From the NCBI GenBank assembly GCA_910574285.1, contig CAJTAL010000008.1:1-64000 (forward strand): 64,000 nt of DNA. Direction: 5' to 3'. The DNA is from Lachnospiraceae bacterium. GTDB taxonomy: Bacteria > Bacillota > Clostridia > Lachnospirales > Lachnospiraceae. This document shows positions 51,407 through 59,215 of the stretch, one piece after another (position 1 is the first letter of the stretch; the number at the start of each line of letters is the position of its first letter). Below the pieces are notes generated by a model that worked only from the letters and a program-made list of their open reading frames with translations, was not told the DNA's origin and did not search any database. The position numbers and the translations under genes were made by a program.

Positions 51407-52831
51407 ATGGCTGAGTATTTAGATTTTTTTAATATATATGTTATGGGTGTCATTGAGATGGCTTTCCAGCTATATTTTCTGGGAAAAATTTTGAAAAAGA
51501 AAATATCCCTGCCTTTTTACTTCCTGTTTGCAGTCTGTGCGGTGATTGTCTGCGATTTTGTCCCGGCTAGCACGATCACAGGCTTTGCGGCGCTTGTCTT
51601 TCTGCTTACGGCATGCGGGATTTTGGTGTGCCATGCGGATATTAAGTCCTCCATTCTGTATGCGGCCCTGGCGGTTGAAATCATGCTGCTCTGTTACGGA
51701 ATTGTGAAATCCATACTGGCTCTTTTACGCCCATGGATGCCTGTGGTTTTCCGTGATATGGACGGTATTGCGGTTATGCTGGCCAGTGAGGCGGCTTCAC
51801 TGGCGCTGTCCGGTTTTTGCTATTATGTGGTGTACCGTTATTTTTCCTGCTATTCTGCGGCAGAGATGCAGCAGATGTTTCTGGTTATCATTCCAATCCT
51901 GATGATATTTATTATGAGCGAGTACATCAATACGGTTGAATTTGAATGTCAGTTTGAAGTTTTAGCGGAAGGCGGGCCTTCCGGAGATCTGTTCAGCCAC
52001 TGGCATCTGCTTGTTATACATCTTCTGGGGCTTTTAAGCCTGTTCTGCATCCTGTTTTCTTATAAGAAACTGCAGCAAAACTTCCGCCTGGGCACAAAAA
52101 TTTCACTGCTGGAGCAGGAGGAACATACCCTGAACCAGTATGTGGAGGAAGCGAAGACCCGCTATGACAGGACAAAGTCCTTCCGCCATGATATCCGAAA
52201 CCATATCGCAGTGATAAAAGACCTTTTAGAGAGCGGGAAATATAAAGAAGCTGTAAGCTATATTGAGGATATGGACCATATGGCCGAAGAAATGTCATTC
52301 CCCTGCAGCACCAATAACCCTGTAGTGGATATCTTAATGGGAAACAAACTGGGGATTGCAGAAAGCATGGGAATCAGCGTGAACTGTTCCCTTCTCCTGC
52401 CATATCCCTGCGGTCTTAAGGACATGGATATCTGCATTGTCTTGTCGAATGCGCTGGATAATGCAATCCAGGCATGTAAAAATATGATATTACCTGACTC
52501 GCCAGAGGCATGTAGTACGGGATGCCCGGATGGGTATACCTTGCCGGACGATAGTCCGCCCGCCTCGTCAGGGGCATGTAATACGGGATGCACGAATGGG
52601 TATATCCATGTGTCCGGGCGTATGCAGGGAGATTTTCTCATGATGGAAGTGGAGAACAGCTTTCGGGGGAAAAGCGCGGTGAAAAAGGGAACGGGATTGT
52701 CTAATATAAAGGCGGTAGCTGAAAAATATAGCGGTGCCATGAGCATAGAGACAAGGGAGGGTGTATTTGCCCTGCAGGTGCTGCTTGTCATTCCACAGCA
52801 TCCAGAATGCATCTCACAGCAAATGGATTAA
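51407..52831 (+). CDS. GHKL sensor kinase (AgrC-like) with duplicated Cys-rich insert
   Basis: The 474-residue kinase has about six membrane helices (to residue about 210), a coiled coil, His box YDRTKSFRHDIRNHIAVIKD and GHKL boxes CIVLSNALDNAIQACKN and KKGTGLSNIKAVAEKYSGAM. Between them lies an insert with two related units, ACSTGCPDGY and ACNTGCTNGY, encoded by two imperfect 31-base repeats (about 52509-52539 and 52574-52604). Earlier in-frame starts at 51347 (GTG) and 51365 (ATG) lack good ribosome sites. Confidence 0.85.
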   Translation: MAEYLDFFNIYVMGVIEMAFQLYFLGKILKKKISLPFYFLFAVCAVIVCDFVPASTITGFAALVFLLTACGILVCHADIKSSILYAALAVEIMLLCYGIVKSILALLRPWMPVVFRDMDGIAVMLASEAASLALSGFCYYVVYRYFSCYSAAEMQQMFLVIIPILMIFIMSEYINTVEFECQFEVLAEGGPSGDLFSHWHLLVIHLLGLLSLFCILFSYKKLQQNFRLGTKISLLEQEEHTLNQYVEEAKTRYDRTKSFRHDIRNHIAVIKDLLESGKYKEAVSYIEDMDHMAEEMSFPCSTNNPVVDILMGNKLGIAESMGISVNCSLLLPYPCGLKDMDICIVLSNALDNAIQACKNMILPDSPEACSTGCPDGYTLPDDSPPASSGACNTGCTNGYIHVSGRMQGDFLMMEVENSFRGKSAVKKGTGLSNIKAVAEKYSGAMSIETREGVFALQVLLVIPQHPECISQQMD

Positions 52832-52862
52832 CCGCCTCTATTTTGCAGCCGAAAAACGAAAA

Positions 52863-52899
52863 GGGAAGCTGTTTTTGTAAATGTAAAAAATAGCTTCCC
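52863..52899 (+). terminator. Hairpin after the GHKL kinase
   Basis: GGGAAGCT (52863-52870) and AGCTTCCC (52892-52899) form a perfect stem extended by TTTTT/AAAAA inside. The U-run after it is missing, so it may end the message inefficiently. Confidence 0.55.
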
Positions 52900-52930
52900 G
52901 AGAATATCAGATTAAAGGAGGAACATACTT

Positions 52931-53026
52931 ATGGCAATGTAGGTTAGTGGAAATTACGCTCAATCCAGAACTGATTATGCAGAGAAGGTGAAGGAGAAGC
53001 CACAAGGAATGAATTTCGGGAAATAG
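52931..53026 (+). pseudogene. Short remnant of a SGNYAQ-type surface or secreted protein gene
   Basis: After AGGAGGAACATACTT an ATG opens MAM then a stop, then VSGNYAQSRTDYAEKVKEKP and a second stop. The start resembles Lachnospiraceae proteins that begin MAMNV(N/S)GNY. One nonsense codon and truncation leave 32 codons. The rest of 52832-53098 holds the hairpin and nothing else I can support. Confidence 0.45.
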
Positions 53027-53098
53027 TGGCAAATGCACACTGTTTTCTAGTATTTTTGAAAAGATTATGTCGGGAAAAATTTGGATGGAGGAATCATT

Positions 53099-53602
53099 AT
53101 GCATGCGAAAACAATGGAAGGCCTTGCAGGGGCAAGTATGAATATGAAAATGATGAATACGCCGTTCCGTGTCTATGAACAAGCAGAGAGGAGAGGCGAT
53201 ACAGCTACCATGGCGCGGGCAATGGGGTATGTCGGTGAGACTGCAGACAAAGCAGAGGACTATCAGAAGAAGATTGAGAAAGGAATGAAAGAAGAGGCAA
53301 AAGAGGCGCAGGAAAAAGCGAAATCAGAGCAGGAAAACGCGATCCGGAAACGGAAGGAAGAACGCGGGGAACAGGAAAAGAGGATAGCGGAAAGCAAAAA
53401 TAAGAATACGGATACAGTCAGTATCAGCGAAAAAGGGAAGGCCGTGGCAGGTGAGAGATCCGATTCGGTTCAGGCTGGTACAGACAGCGGCGCATCTGTA
53501 GAAGAGACAGCGGATGTTATTATGGCAGAACCTGTCATATATACGAAAACCGGAGAAGCAGCAAGACCGGAATCCGGTACGAATATCTCTGTTTCTGCAT
53601 AG
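53099..53602 (+). CDS. Charged coiled-coil protein of unknown function
   Basis: The 167-residue product starts at ATG 53099 after GGATGGAGG. Residues about 45-105 are almost all Glu, Lys, Ala and Arg (EDYQKKIEKGMKEEAKEAQE) and would form a coiled coil; the tail is Ser/Thr/Val-rich. It has no signal peptide or membrane segment. It resembles short Lachnospiraceae proteins found beside the SGNYAQ type, but I know no function. Confidence 0.55.
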   Translation: MHAKTMEGLAGASMNMKMMNTPFRVYEQAERRGDTATMARAMGYVGETADKAEDYQKKIEKGMKEEAKEAQEKAKSEQENAIRKRKEERGEQEKRIAESKNKNTDTVSISEKGKAVAGERSDSVQAGTDSGASVEETADVIMAEPVIYTKTGEAARPESGTNISVSA

Positions 53603-53732
53603 AAGAAATCCATCCCCGGCGGTAAGGAAGTGCTATAAGGTGCCTAAACCTGCCGGGGAAGTCAAGAATTGTAGGAAAATAACTGACACATCTTGGCTTT
53701 GGCCGTTCGGATTGTTTCAATTGGAGAAGAAA

Positions 53733-54158
53733 ATGAATAAGAAAATGAATAAGAAAAAATGGCTTCGCATCGTATCGATTTATTCGATCATATACACGGT
53801 AATCACATTGTTAAGCAGTGTTTTGTATCTTTGTAACGGTATTTATGAAGATCCAAGCGGTAATTGGCACGAATTAGACAGGGCCATGATCCTTCTGATC
53901 GGGATAGCGGCATTTGAGCTGTGTACGAAATTGCCTGTTAAGCCCTTGATCCTCAGATACGTGTCTGCGTATATTCCATCTCTGCTGCTGGCGTTCGTAT
54001 ATGTCTGGTCTACCGGACTGAGGGAGCCTTTGGCGAAAACAGCATACAGGGATATCTGGATTAACTTTACGAGTCTTTTTGTGCTGTTATGTATCATCAA
54101 TACCGTCACCCTTGTTTATAGGAAAAAGAAAGGGCAGAAAGGAAAAGGTGAAAAATAA
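53733..54158 (+). CDS. Four-helix membrane protein (DUF6608-like)
   Basis: The 141-residue protein has basic start MNKKMNKKKWLRIV and hydrophobic segments near 13-35, 49-63, 75-94 and 107-125, ending KKKGQKGKGEK. GGAG lies seven bases before ATG 53733; an ATG at 53745 is possible. It overlaps the next gene by one base (TAATG). The function is not known; the family call is tentative. Confidence 0.6.
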   Translation: MNKKMNKKKWLRIVSIYSIIYTVITLLSSVLYLCNGIYEDPSGNWHELDRAMILLIGIAAFELCTKLPVKPLILRYVSAYIPSLLLAFVYVWSTGLREPLAKTAYRDIWINFTSLFVLLCIINTVTLVYRKKKGQKGKGEK

Positions 54159-54364
54159 TGAGTAAATACAACGCATTATGGGAATATGTGCAGAAAAGCG
54201 GAAAGGAATCTTTCCGGCTGACTTTTGAGGAAATTCAGAATATTGCGGGGATACCGATTGACCACTCTTTTCTGAAATATAAGAAGGAGCTTACGGAATA
54301 CGGCTGGCAGGTTGGGAAAATATCCATGAAAGAACAGACGGTACTCTTTCATAAGATTGACTGA
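54158..54364 (+). CDS. Small conserved soluble protein
   Basis: The 68-residue protein reads SKYNALWEYVQKSGKESFRL, then TFEEIQNIAGIPIDHSFLKY and a strand-rich end. This small winged-helix-like unit is frequent in Lachnospiraceae and may bind nucleic acid. It is coupled to the membrane gene by TAATG. No enzyme motif is seen. Confidence 0.65.
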   Translation: MSKYNALWEYVQKSGKESFRLTFEEIQNIAGIPIDHSFLKYKKELTEYGWQVGKISMKEQTVLFHKID

Positions 54365-54365
54365 C

Positions 54366-54503
54366 CGCTTGCAAAGAGAGCTGAAGGCTTTTTATTCCAT
54401 TGATTTATCCGGAGATGAACTGGCGCATCCCATAGAAAATTTTAAATCCATTTACCGCAGGGCAAAAAAAGAGGGACTTCGTAGTGTTCTTGACAAGGAA
54501 TGA
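54366..54503 (+). pseudogene. C-terminal fragment of an unidentified gene
   Basis: A frame without start reads DRLQRELKAFYSIDLSGDEL, ENFKSIYRRAKKEGLRSVLD and a stop at 54503. The composition is that of a real protein end. Nothing upstream supplies its beginning. The last bases overlap the promoter of the antisense RNA at 54490. Confidence 0.4.
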
Positions 54504-54518
54504 GCAGAATGTTATCAT
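54490..54518 (+). promoter_or_regulatory. Promoter of the putative antitoxin RNA
   Basis: TTGACA (54490-54495) and TATCAT (54513-54518) are 17 bases apart, a strong match. It directs a short transcript towards the toxin gene, ending at the shared terminator. Confidence 0.7.
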
Positions 54519-54524
54519 ATTAAT

Positions 54525-54613
54525 TGTAATAGTGCTACCGATAGACGGTTAGCCTGAATATTTACGATTAAAAAATAACCGCTCAGTTGTCAGGCTTGAG
54601 GCGGTTATTTTTT
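54525..54613 (+). ncRNA. Putative antisense antitoxin RNA of a type I system
   Basis: A transcript from about 54525 to the terminator at 54613 would be near 90 nt. Its 3' end overlaps the end of the toxin frame on the other strand. Its 5' part contains GGTTAGC (54547-54553), exactly complementary to the GCTAACC that spans the toxin start codon. It has no ORF. Convergent antitoxin RNAs that share a terminator with the toxin mRNA are known from Fst/par and TxpA/RatA systems. Confidence 0.6.
54571..54613. terminator. Bidirectional terminator shared by the toxin mRNA and antitoxin RNA
   Basis: AAAAATAACCGC (54571-54582) pairs with GCGGTTATTTTTT (54601-54613); A-runs and T-runs flank the stem on both sides. 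The toxin stop codon (54605-54607) lies within the right arm. Confidence 0.8.
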
Positions 54614-54706
54614 ATGTGAATTGCTATTTCGACCAATGGTGTAACCAAGGCCAAAACAGCTAATGCATAAGCCTATAACTGCAATGAGACTTTCAATGGT
54701 TAGCAT
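54605..54706 (-). CDS. 33-residue membrane peptide, putative type I toxin (holin-like)
   Basis: The minus-strand frame starts at ATG 54706 with CAGGAGGAT seven bases upstream. It encodes 33 residues: a charged start (MLTIESL), a single hydrophobic segment (IAVIGLCISCFGLGYTIG) and a polar tail (RNSNSHKK). This is the shape of Fst, TxpA and other holin-like type I toxins, which damage the membrane. Its own promoter, long leader, shared terminator and facing antisense RNA support the call. Confidence 0.7.
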   Translation of the reverse strand: MLTIESLIAVIGLCISCFGLGYTIGRNSNSHKK

Positions 54707-54819
54707 TGGTAAAATCCTCCTGAATATAAATCTCCATGAAAATGGGCAATTTATGTAAACGGAGGTCACAGTCCTCCGGGGAAGACTAACCGCCTACCGA
54801 GTAGGGTAGCACTAAAGGT

Positions 54820-54848
54820 ATTATAACAAACCTGTATTTGAGAATCAA
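54820..54848 (-). promoter_or_regulatory. Promoter of the putative toxin mRNA
   Basis: On the minus strand TTGATT (54848-54843) and TATAAT (54825-54820) are 17 bases apart. The leader runs about 105 bases to the toxin start and contains GCTACC/GGTAG and CGGAGG/CCTCCG stems. It also contains GGTTAG (54791-54786), complementary to the CTAACC after the start codon, so the leader can hide its own start. Confidence 0.65.
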
Positions 54849-54904
54849 GAATGTAACAGAATTTGTGGAGGATTACGAAAAACGGTATTTTAAGGAGGAT
54901 AAAA

Positions 54905-55426
54905 ATGATTAGATTGGTCAAACCGACAGAAGCACTGAAAGAACAGGCGCTGGAGTTCAAACAGGAATTTTTTGATAACGGGGAATTCGTCATTAACGGA
55001 AGTGAATTGCTTGATAAAATGGATGACTACAGAGAATGGTGCAGATCCATAGACGCAAATACGAAAGAGGAAACGGTTCATCCTGACTGGGTGATAACAG
55101 ATACATTCTTTGCTGTCGATGATAATGACAGAATTGTGGGAATCATTGATTTAAGGCATACGCTTAACGACTTTCTGAAGAATCTGGGCAATTGCGGTTA
55201 CAGTGTTCGTCCGTCAGAGAGACGAAAGGGCTATGCTACGGAAATGCTGCGGCAATTATTAGATATTGCGAAAAGGGCAGGGATGAACGAACTGCATCTT
55301 TCCGTGGAAAAGACGAATGAACCATCAGTGAAGACGATCATTCGGAACGGCGGAGTCTTTGAGCGCAGCTTTGAACTGGATGGGGAACAGGCGGATATTT
55401 ATAGAATTGCCTTGCGGGTAATGTAA
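54905..55426 (+). CDS. GNAT family N-acetyltransferase
   Basis: The 173-residue enzyme has the GNAT acetyl-CoA loop CGYSVRPSERRKGYATEMLR (about 98-117), a preceding beta strand (IVGIIDLRHTLND) and a C-terminal NEPSVKTIIRNGG. ATG 54905 follows AAGGAGGATAAAA. Its first 65 residues are closely matched by the truncated gene at 60518, showing a local duplication. The substrate is unknown; small-molecule drugs or amino acids are possible. Confidence 0.92.
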   Translation: MIRLVKPTEALKEQALEFKQEFFDNGEFVINGSELLDKMDDYREWCRSIDANTKEETVHPDWVITDTFFAVDDNDRIVGIIDLRHTLNDFLKNLGNCGYSVRPSERRKGYATEMLRQLLDIAKRAGMNELHLSVEKTNEPSVKTIIRNGGVFERSFELDGEQADIYRIALRVM

Positions 55427-55455
55427 AATCAGTTTGAGGAGGGGATAAAGAGAAT

Positions 55456-55959
55456 ATGTTATATCTGAAAGAAGCAAATATGAGAGACTTAGAGCAAGAA
55501 TATGAGTTTGTAACCAACACTCCCGAGAACGAAAAAGGTTTTACAAATCCTGGAGCCGGATGCACCAAAGATGAATTTACATACAAAATTTTGCCGGGCT
55601 ATATCAATGCGGCGGAGGGTATCGGACTTCAGGAAGGATGGGTGCCGGAAACGGAATTTTTCCTATGGGAAGATAATAGAATTGTCGGATGGTTCAGAAT
55701 ACGGCATTGGCTTACAGAGGAACTGGCAAAAGGAGCAGGACATATAGGATATGGTATCAGGAAGGAATTTAGAGGAAAGGGGTATGCTTCCCTGGGCTTG
55801 AAACTGGCGGTAGAAAAGGCGTGGCAGATAATTCATGAAGATGAAATTTATATGTCCGTTCACAAGGATAATCCGGCATCGCTCAAAGTACAGATGAAAA
55901 ATGGCGCATATATTCATCATGAAGACGAACAGGAGATTTATACCAGAATAAAGAGATAG
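55456..55959 (+). CDS. GNAT family N-acetyltransferase
   Basis: The 167-residue enzyme shows the strand RIVGWFRIRHWLTEELAKGA, acetyl-CoA loop YGIRKEFRGKGYASLGLKLA and end motif HKDNPASLKVQMKNGAYIHH. It belongs to a different branch from the previous gene. GGAGGGG precedes the ATG. The gene lies in a run of acetyltransferase genes from 54.9 to 60.8 kb. Confidence 0.9.
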   Translation: MLYLKEANMRDLEQEYEFVTNTPENEKGFTNPGAGCTKDEFTYKILPGYINAAEGIGLQEGWVPETEFFLWEDNRIVGWFRIRHWLTEELAKGAGHIGYGIRKEFRGKGYASLGLKLAVEKAWQIIHEDEIYMSVHKDNPASLKVQMKNGAYIHHEDEQEIYTRIKR

Positions 55960-56007
55960 ATTTCCATTTGCGGAGGCGTCTGCATGACATCTAAGGAGAG
56001 TGTTTCG

Positions 56008-56220
56008 ATGATAACTATAGAAACCAGCAGATTACTTTTGAGAAATTATAGAGTGACAGATTTTGAGGATATTATAAAATATTTTTCTGATGAAGAAGTC
56101 AGCAAATTCGAAGATTTTTATCCAATGTCAGAGGAACAGGTGAGAGACATGATTTCTGAGTGGAAGGATATGGATAACCGTCTTGTTGCCGAATTAAAAT
56201 CAAAACAGAATGAAAAATGA
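56008..56220 (+). pseudogene. Truncated GNAT acetyltransferase (RimJ/RimL type)
   Basis: From ATG 56008 (AAGGAG upstream) the frame reads ITIETSRLLLRNYRVTDFED, then FYPMSEEQVRDMISEWKDMD and soon stops. This is the first 60 residues of a RimL-like enzyme; the acetyl-CoA loop is missing. A deletion has removed about 110 residues. Confidence 0.75.
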
Positions 56221-56311
56221 TAAAAATGGTAATCCAATTTTAATCAGTACGTTTTTATATGAATTGGATAAAGCAGGAGAATCTTGCAGTTCAGAAGGGA
56301 AATAATTTGGA

Positions 56312-57175
56312 ATGGGAAGAAATACAAAATATAAATCAGATAGTTTGTGCATTGCAATATTTACGCTTTGTCTAGCTGCAAGGTTTATAGAATATTTTCT
56401 GATTGAGACAGATAGGACGGCTATTGGAGAAAATGTGCTTCATAAAGCAGCCGGAATTATCATATTAGCTTTGGCATTGAGAAGGGTAAATCTTACATGG
56501 AGTGATATTGGATTTCAAAGAAACGGTTTTGTAACCAGTATGTTGAAAGGTTTGTCATTGGGAAGCGTCTGCTTTGCTATTTCGTATTGGTTGGAATTAA
56601 CAATTTTAGCTTTGCAAGGCAACCCTGCACATTTAGAAATATATATCAGCAGTTTTTCTTTAACGGGTTCTCAAATAAAAAATACGGATTTTGTTTTCTT
56701 TCTGTTATGTGTAGTATTCAATGTGGTCAATGTATGGATGGAGGAAGGCATTTTTCGAGGACTGTTCATTAAAATATTTTCTGAATCGAAATCATTTATG
56801 CAGGCGAATTTTATTGCCGCATTTTTATTCGGAATCTGGCATATTGTAATGCCGGTCAGAAGCTGTATGGATGGTGAAATGTCATTTGCGGCAATGATCC
56901 TGATGGGTATCGGGTATATAATCCTTGCCGGAATTATGGGAATTAAATGGGGACTTCTTTACCATATGACAGGAAATATATGGACGGGGCTTGGCGACCA
57001 TTTATTCAATAATACCGTTGCTACAAATATGCTGCATGTTATTTCTCTAAATGGTGCAGACGAATTACAAATTGTCCGGATTATGGCTGCACAGCTTATT
57101 TCCTTCACTTTTGTACTGACAATTTATGTTTACAGGAGCAGGAAAAGGAGGGTGAATAGAAATGTATTTAATTGA
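56312..57175 (+). CDS. CPBP family membrane metalloprotease
   Basis: The 287-residue protein has about seven membrane segments and the CPBP (Abi/CAAX-protease) motifs: EEGIFRGLF near 148-156 (EExxxR), AFLFGIWHIVMP with a conserved His, and DHLFNNTVATN with a final His-Asn pair. Such proteins process prenylated or bacteriocin-linked targets, or give immunity. GAAGGGAAA precedes the ATG. It overlaps the next gene by 14 bases. Confidence 0.88.
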   Translation: MGRNTKYKSDSLCIAIFTLCLAARFIEYFLIETDRTAIGENVLHKAAGIIILALALRRVNLTWSDIGFQRNGFVTSMLKGLSLGSVCFAISYWLELTILALQGNPAHLEIYISSFSLTGSQIKNTDFVFFLLCVVFNVVNVWMEEGIFRGLFIKIFSESKSFMQANFIAAFLFGIWHIVMPVRSCMDGEMSFAAMILMGIGYIILAGIMGIKWGLLYHMTGNIWTGLGDHLFNNTVATNMLHVISLNGADELQIVRIMAAQLISFTFVLTIYVYRSRKRRVNRNVFN

Positions 57176-58034
57176 AAATTACAAAGATAACATACGATTT
57201 AACAGACAGTACGAAGAAATTAGTAAATTTCTTCAAATAGTTGCAGATAACGGCTATAACGAGCATTTCCATTGGGGGCGTTTTGATTGGGGTATGGCGC
57301 ACTCACTTTTGGATGTGGAAATGCTATCAAGAAATGCTCTGTTTAGGAGAGAAAACGGAGAACTTGTTGGTGCGGTAGTGTATGATACAGATTATAATGA
57401 CAGGTGGTATATCATTCACTCGATTTCCGATGAAAACCTTTTAGGACAGATGATTGAATATGTGACGGAAGCGGATGTCAATACAGCAATCATAAAGGCA
57501 AATCTCAACGACACAGTGTTGTGCAGATTACTTGCAAATGCAGGATTTGAAAACCAGCATTTGCAGAGTGTTCTGGAATTAGACTTATCGCGTAATCTTT
57601 CTTTCCAATTACCGCAAGGATATTATCTGAATACCCCGGATTCAAAAATTGATACCTGGCAATGGCGATTGGTAATATATCATGGCTTTGACCATGAGGG
57701 GATTTTGCAAGAACCGGGCGAGGAGGTGGCAAAAGCCGGGAAACATCTTGAAATCCCAGAATACATCAAGGTTTTTGCAATTAAGGATGGAGAATATGCT
57801 GCTCATTGTGGAGTGTGGTACAATGGCGGAAATACAGCATATATAGAGCCTGTCGCAACAGTTCCCGAACATAGAGGTAAAGGTCTTGGGCGGGCAGTTG
57901 TTTACGAAGCTGTAAACCGCGCAAAAGAACGAGGTGCAAAAAGGGCAATCGTGCTTTCGGATCAGGATTTCTACAAACGTCTTGGCATGATAAAATCATC
58001 GGAAGTCGGCACATGGGTTAAAAATAGCAAATAA
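57162..58034 (+). CDS. GNAT family N-acetyltransferase with long N-terminal domain
   Basis: The 290-residue protein has a divergent N-terminal half (about 1-150, including RFDWGMAHSLLDVEMLSRNA) and a clear GNAT domain at the end: GGNTAYIEPVATVPEHRGKG LGRAVVYEAV with acetyl-CoA loop, then AIVLSDQDFYKRLGM. GGAGGGTGAAT precedes the ATG. Tandem-GNAT proteins of this size are known in Clostridia. Confidence 0.9.
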   Translation: MYLIENYKDNIRFNRQYEEISKFLQIVADNGYNEHFHWGRFDWGMAHSLLDVEMLSRNALFRRENGELVGAVVYDTDYNDRWYIIHSISDENLLGQMIEYVTEADVNTAIIKANLNDTVLCRLLANAGFENQHLQSVLELDLSRNLSFQLPQGYYLNTPDSKIDTWQWRLVIYHGFDHEGILQEPGEEVAKAGKHLEIPEYIKVFAIKDGEYAAHCGVWYNGGNTAYIEPVATVPEHRGKGLGRAVVYEAVNRAKERGAKRAIVLSDQDFYKRLGMIKSSEVGTWVKNSK

Positions 58035-58095
58035 AACACACCCGTGGAGAAATCGAAATTTCTGTAAGATTTTCGCACTGCAAGGAGAAATTGTG

Positions 58096-58845
58096 ATGGC
58101 GAGATACACAAATAAGTTGAAACTTACGTTATGGGTTTCTGTGGTATATGTTTTATCGTTTATATGCTATGCACCTACATTGTTAGGACAGAACGGGATT
58201 ACTATTCCTGATATATTATTGTACTTAAAATACTTATATGTGTGTATTCCCGCTATGGCTGCTATTTTTTTGCTGATTTGCGAGCAGAACATCAAGGTGT
58301 ACTTTACGCGGATGTTTTCAGGGAAGATAACAATCAAATATATTTTAATAGGGGTTATATGTATGGCTGCAGGTATATTTGGTTCTTATTGCTATTCGTT
58401 CATTGTGAAAACTGACGTATTTAAAAATACATATTCGACAGTAATATCCCTGTTAACAAGCTGTATATACCTGCTGATAACAGCGTTTGTTGAAGAAATA
58501 GCATGGAGAGGATTTTTGTTGGAACGACTTCCTTTTAAAAAAATCAAAAGTGTTCTTTTTGCTGGCACCGTTTGGGCAGTGTGGCATATACCAATGTGGA
58601 TCATCAGAAATTCATTGGGCATGGAACAAATTGTTTGTTTTTGCATATGGACATTACTTGTTTCCGTTGTTTTGGGAATAACCTATTATCAATGCAGAAA
58701 TATATTGCTGATTGCCGTTATGCACGCAGCTTTTAATATCTGTTATTTAGCGCCAATACAATATAACATTGTTGTATTAGCGATCATAATTTTTGTTGTT
58801 ACTCTATTGTATAAAAAATCAGACCAAAAATTATTCACTTGGTAA
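58096..58845 (+). CDS. CPBP family membrane metalloprotease
   Basis: The 249-residue protein has about seven membrane helices and the motifs FVEEIAWRGFLLERLP (EExxxR), AVWHIPMWII and AVMHAAFNICY. It is a second CPBP protein in 2 kb, distinct from 56312-57175. CAAGGAG precedes ATG 58096; a GTG at 58093 is possible. Confidence 0.88.
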   Translation: MARYTNKLKLTLWVSVVYVLSFICYAPTLLGQNGITIPDILLYLKYLYVCIPAMAAIFLLICEQNIKVYFTRMFSGKITIKYILIGVICMAAGIFGSYCYSFIVKTDVFKNTYSTVISLLTSCIYLLITAFVEEIAWRGFLLERLPFKKIKSVLFAGTVWAVWHIPMWIIRNSLGMEQIVCFCIWTLLVSVVLGITYYQCRNILLIAVMHAAFNICYLAPIQYNIVVLAIIIFVVTLLYKKSDQKLFTW

Positions 58846-58870
58846 CTTCCTACTTGTCAGGGAGTTGCAT

Positions 58871-59168
58871 ATGAAAAAGAAAATGGTGCTGATTGGAGGG
58901 CTATATAAGGTTTTTTGCATGTTTGCGCTTTATTATTACAGTGCAAACCATGCACCCTACTCATATATCGACATTATAATGTGTAGGACCGATACTCTCC
59001 TTTATTGGCGTGATTGTTTCCATTGTTACGAGGAGAAGCAGAAAACTGTATCCCATGTTATGGACAAGCGGACTTATTGTCTGTTTATTAAGCCTTATAA
59101 TTTGTGTTCTGATTATTATATTATTGATAGCAATTATGGCGGCGGCGTTTAATGAAAATTGGCTTTGA
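58871..59168 (+). pseudogene. Frameshifted small membrane protein gene
   Basis: From ATG 58871 (GGGAG upstream) the frame reads KKKMVLIGGLYKVFCMFALY to about 58980 and then turns Cys/Tyr-rich. The neighbouring frame continues GPILSFIGVIVSIVTRRSRK, LYPMLWTSGLIVCLLSLIIC and ends at 59168. Together they make a plausible protein of about 98 residues with two or three helices. One indel near 58980-58992 breaks it. Confidence 0.6.
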
Positions 59169-59215
59169 CGAAGTCATGGGATTACAATGTAAATCGGGGT
59201 TTAAGGAGAAAGAAT

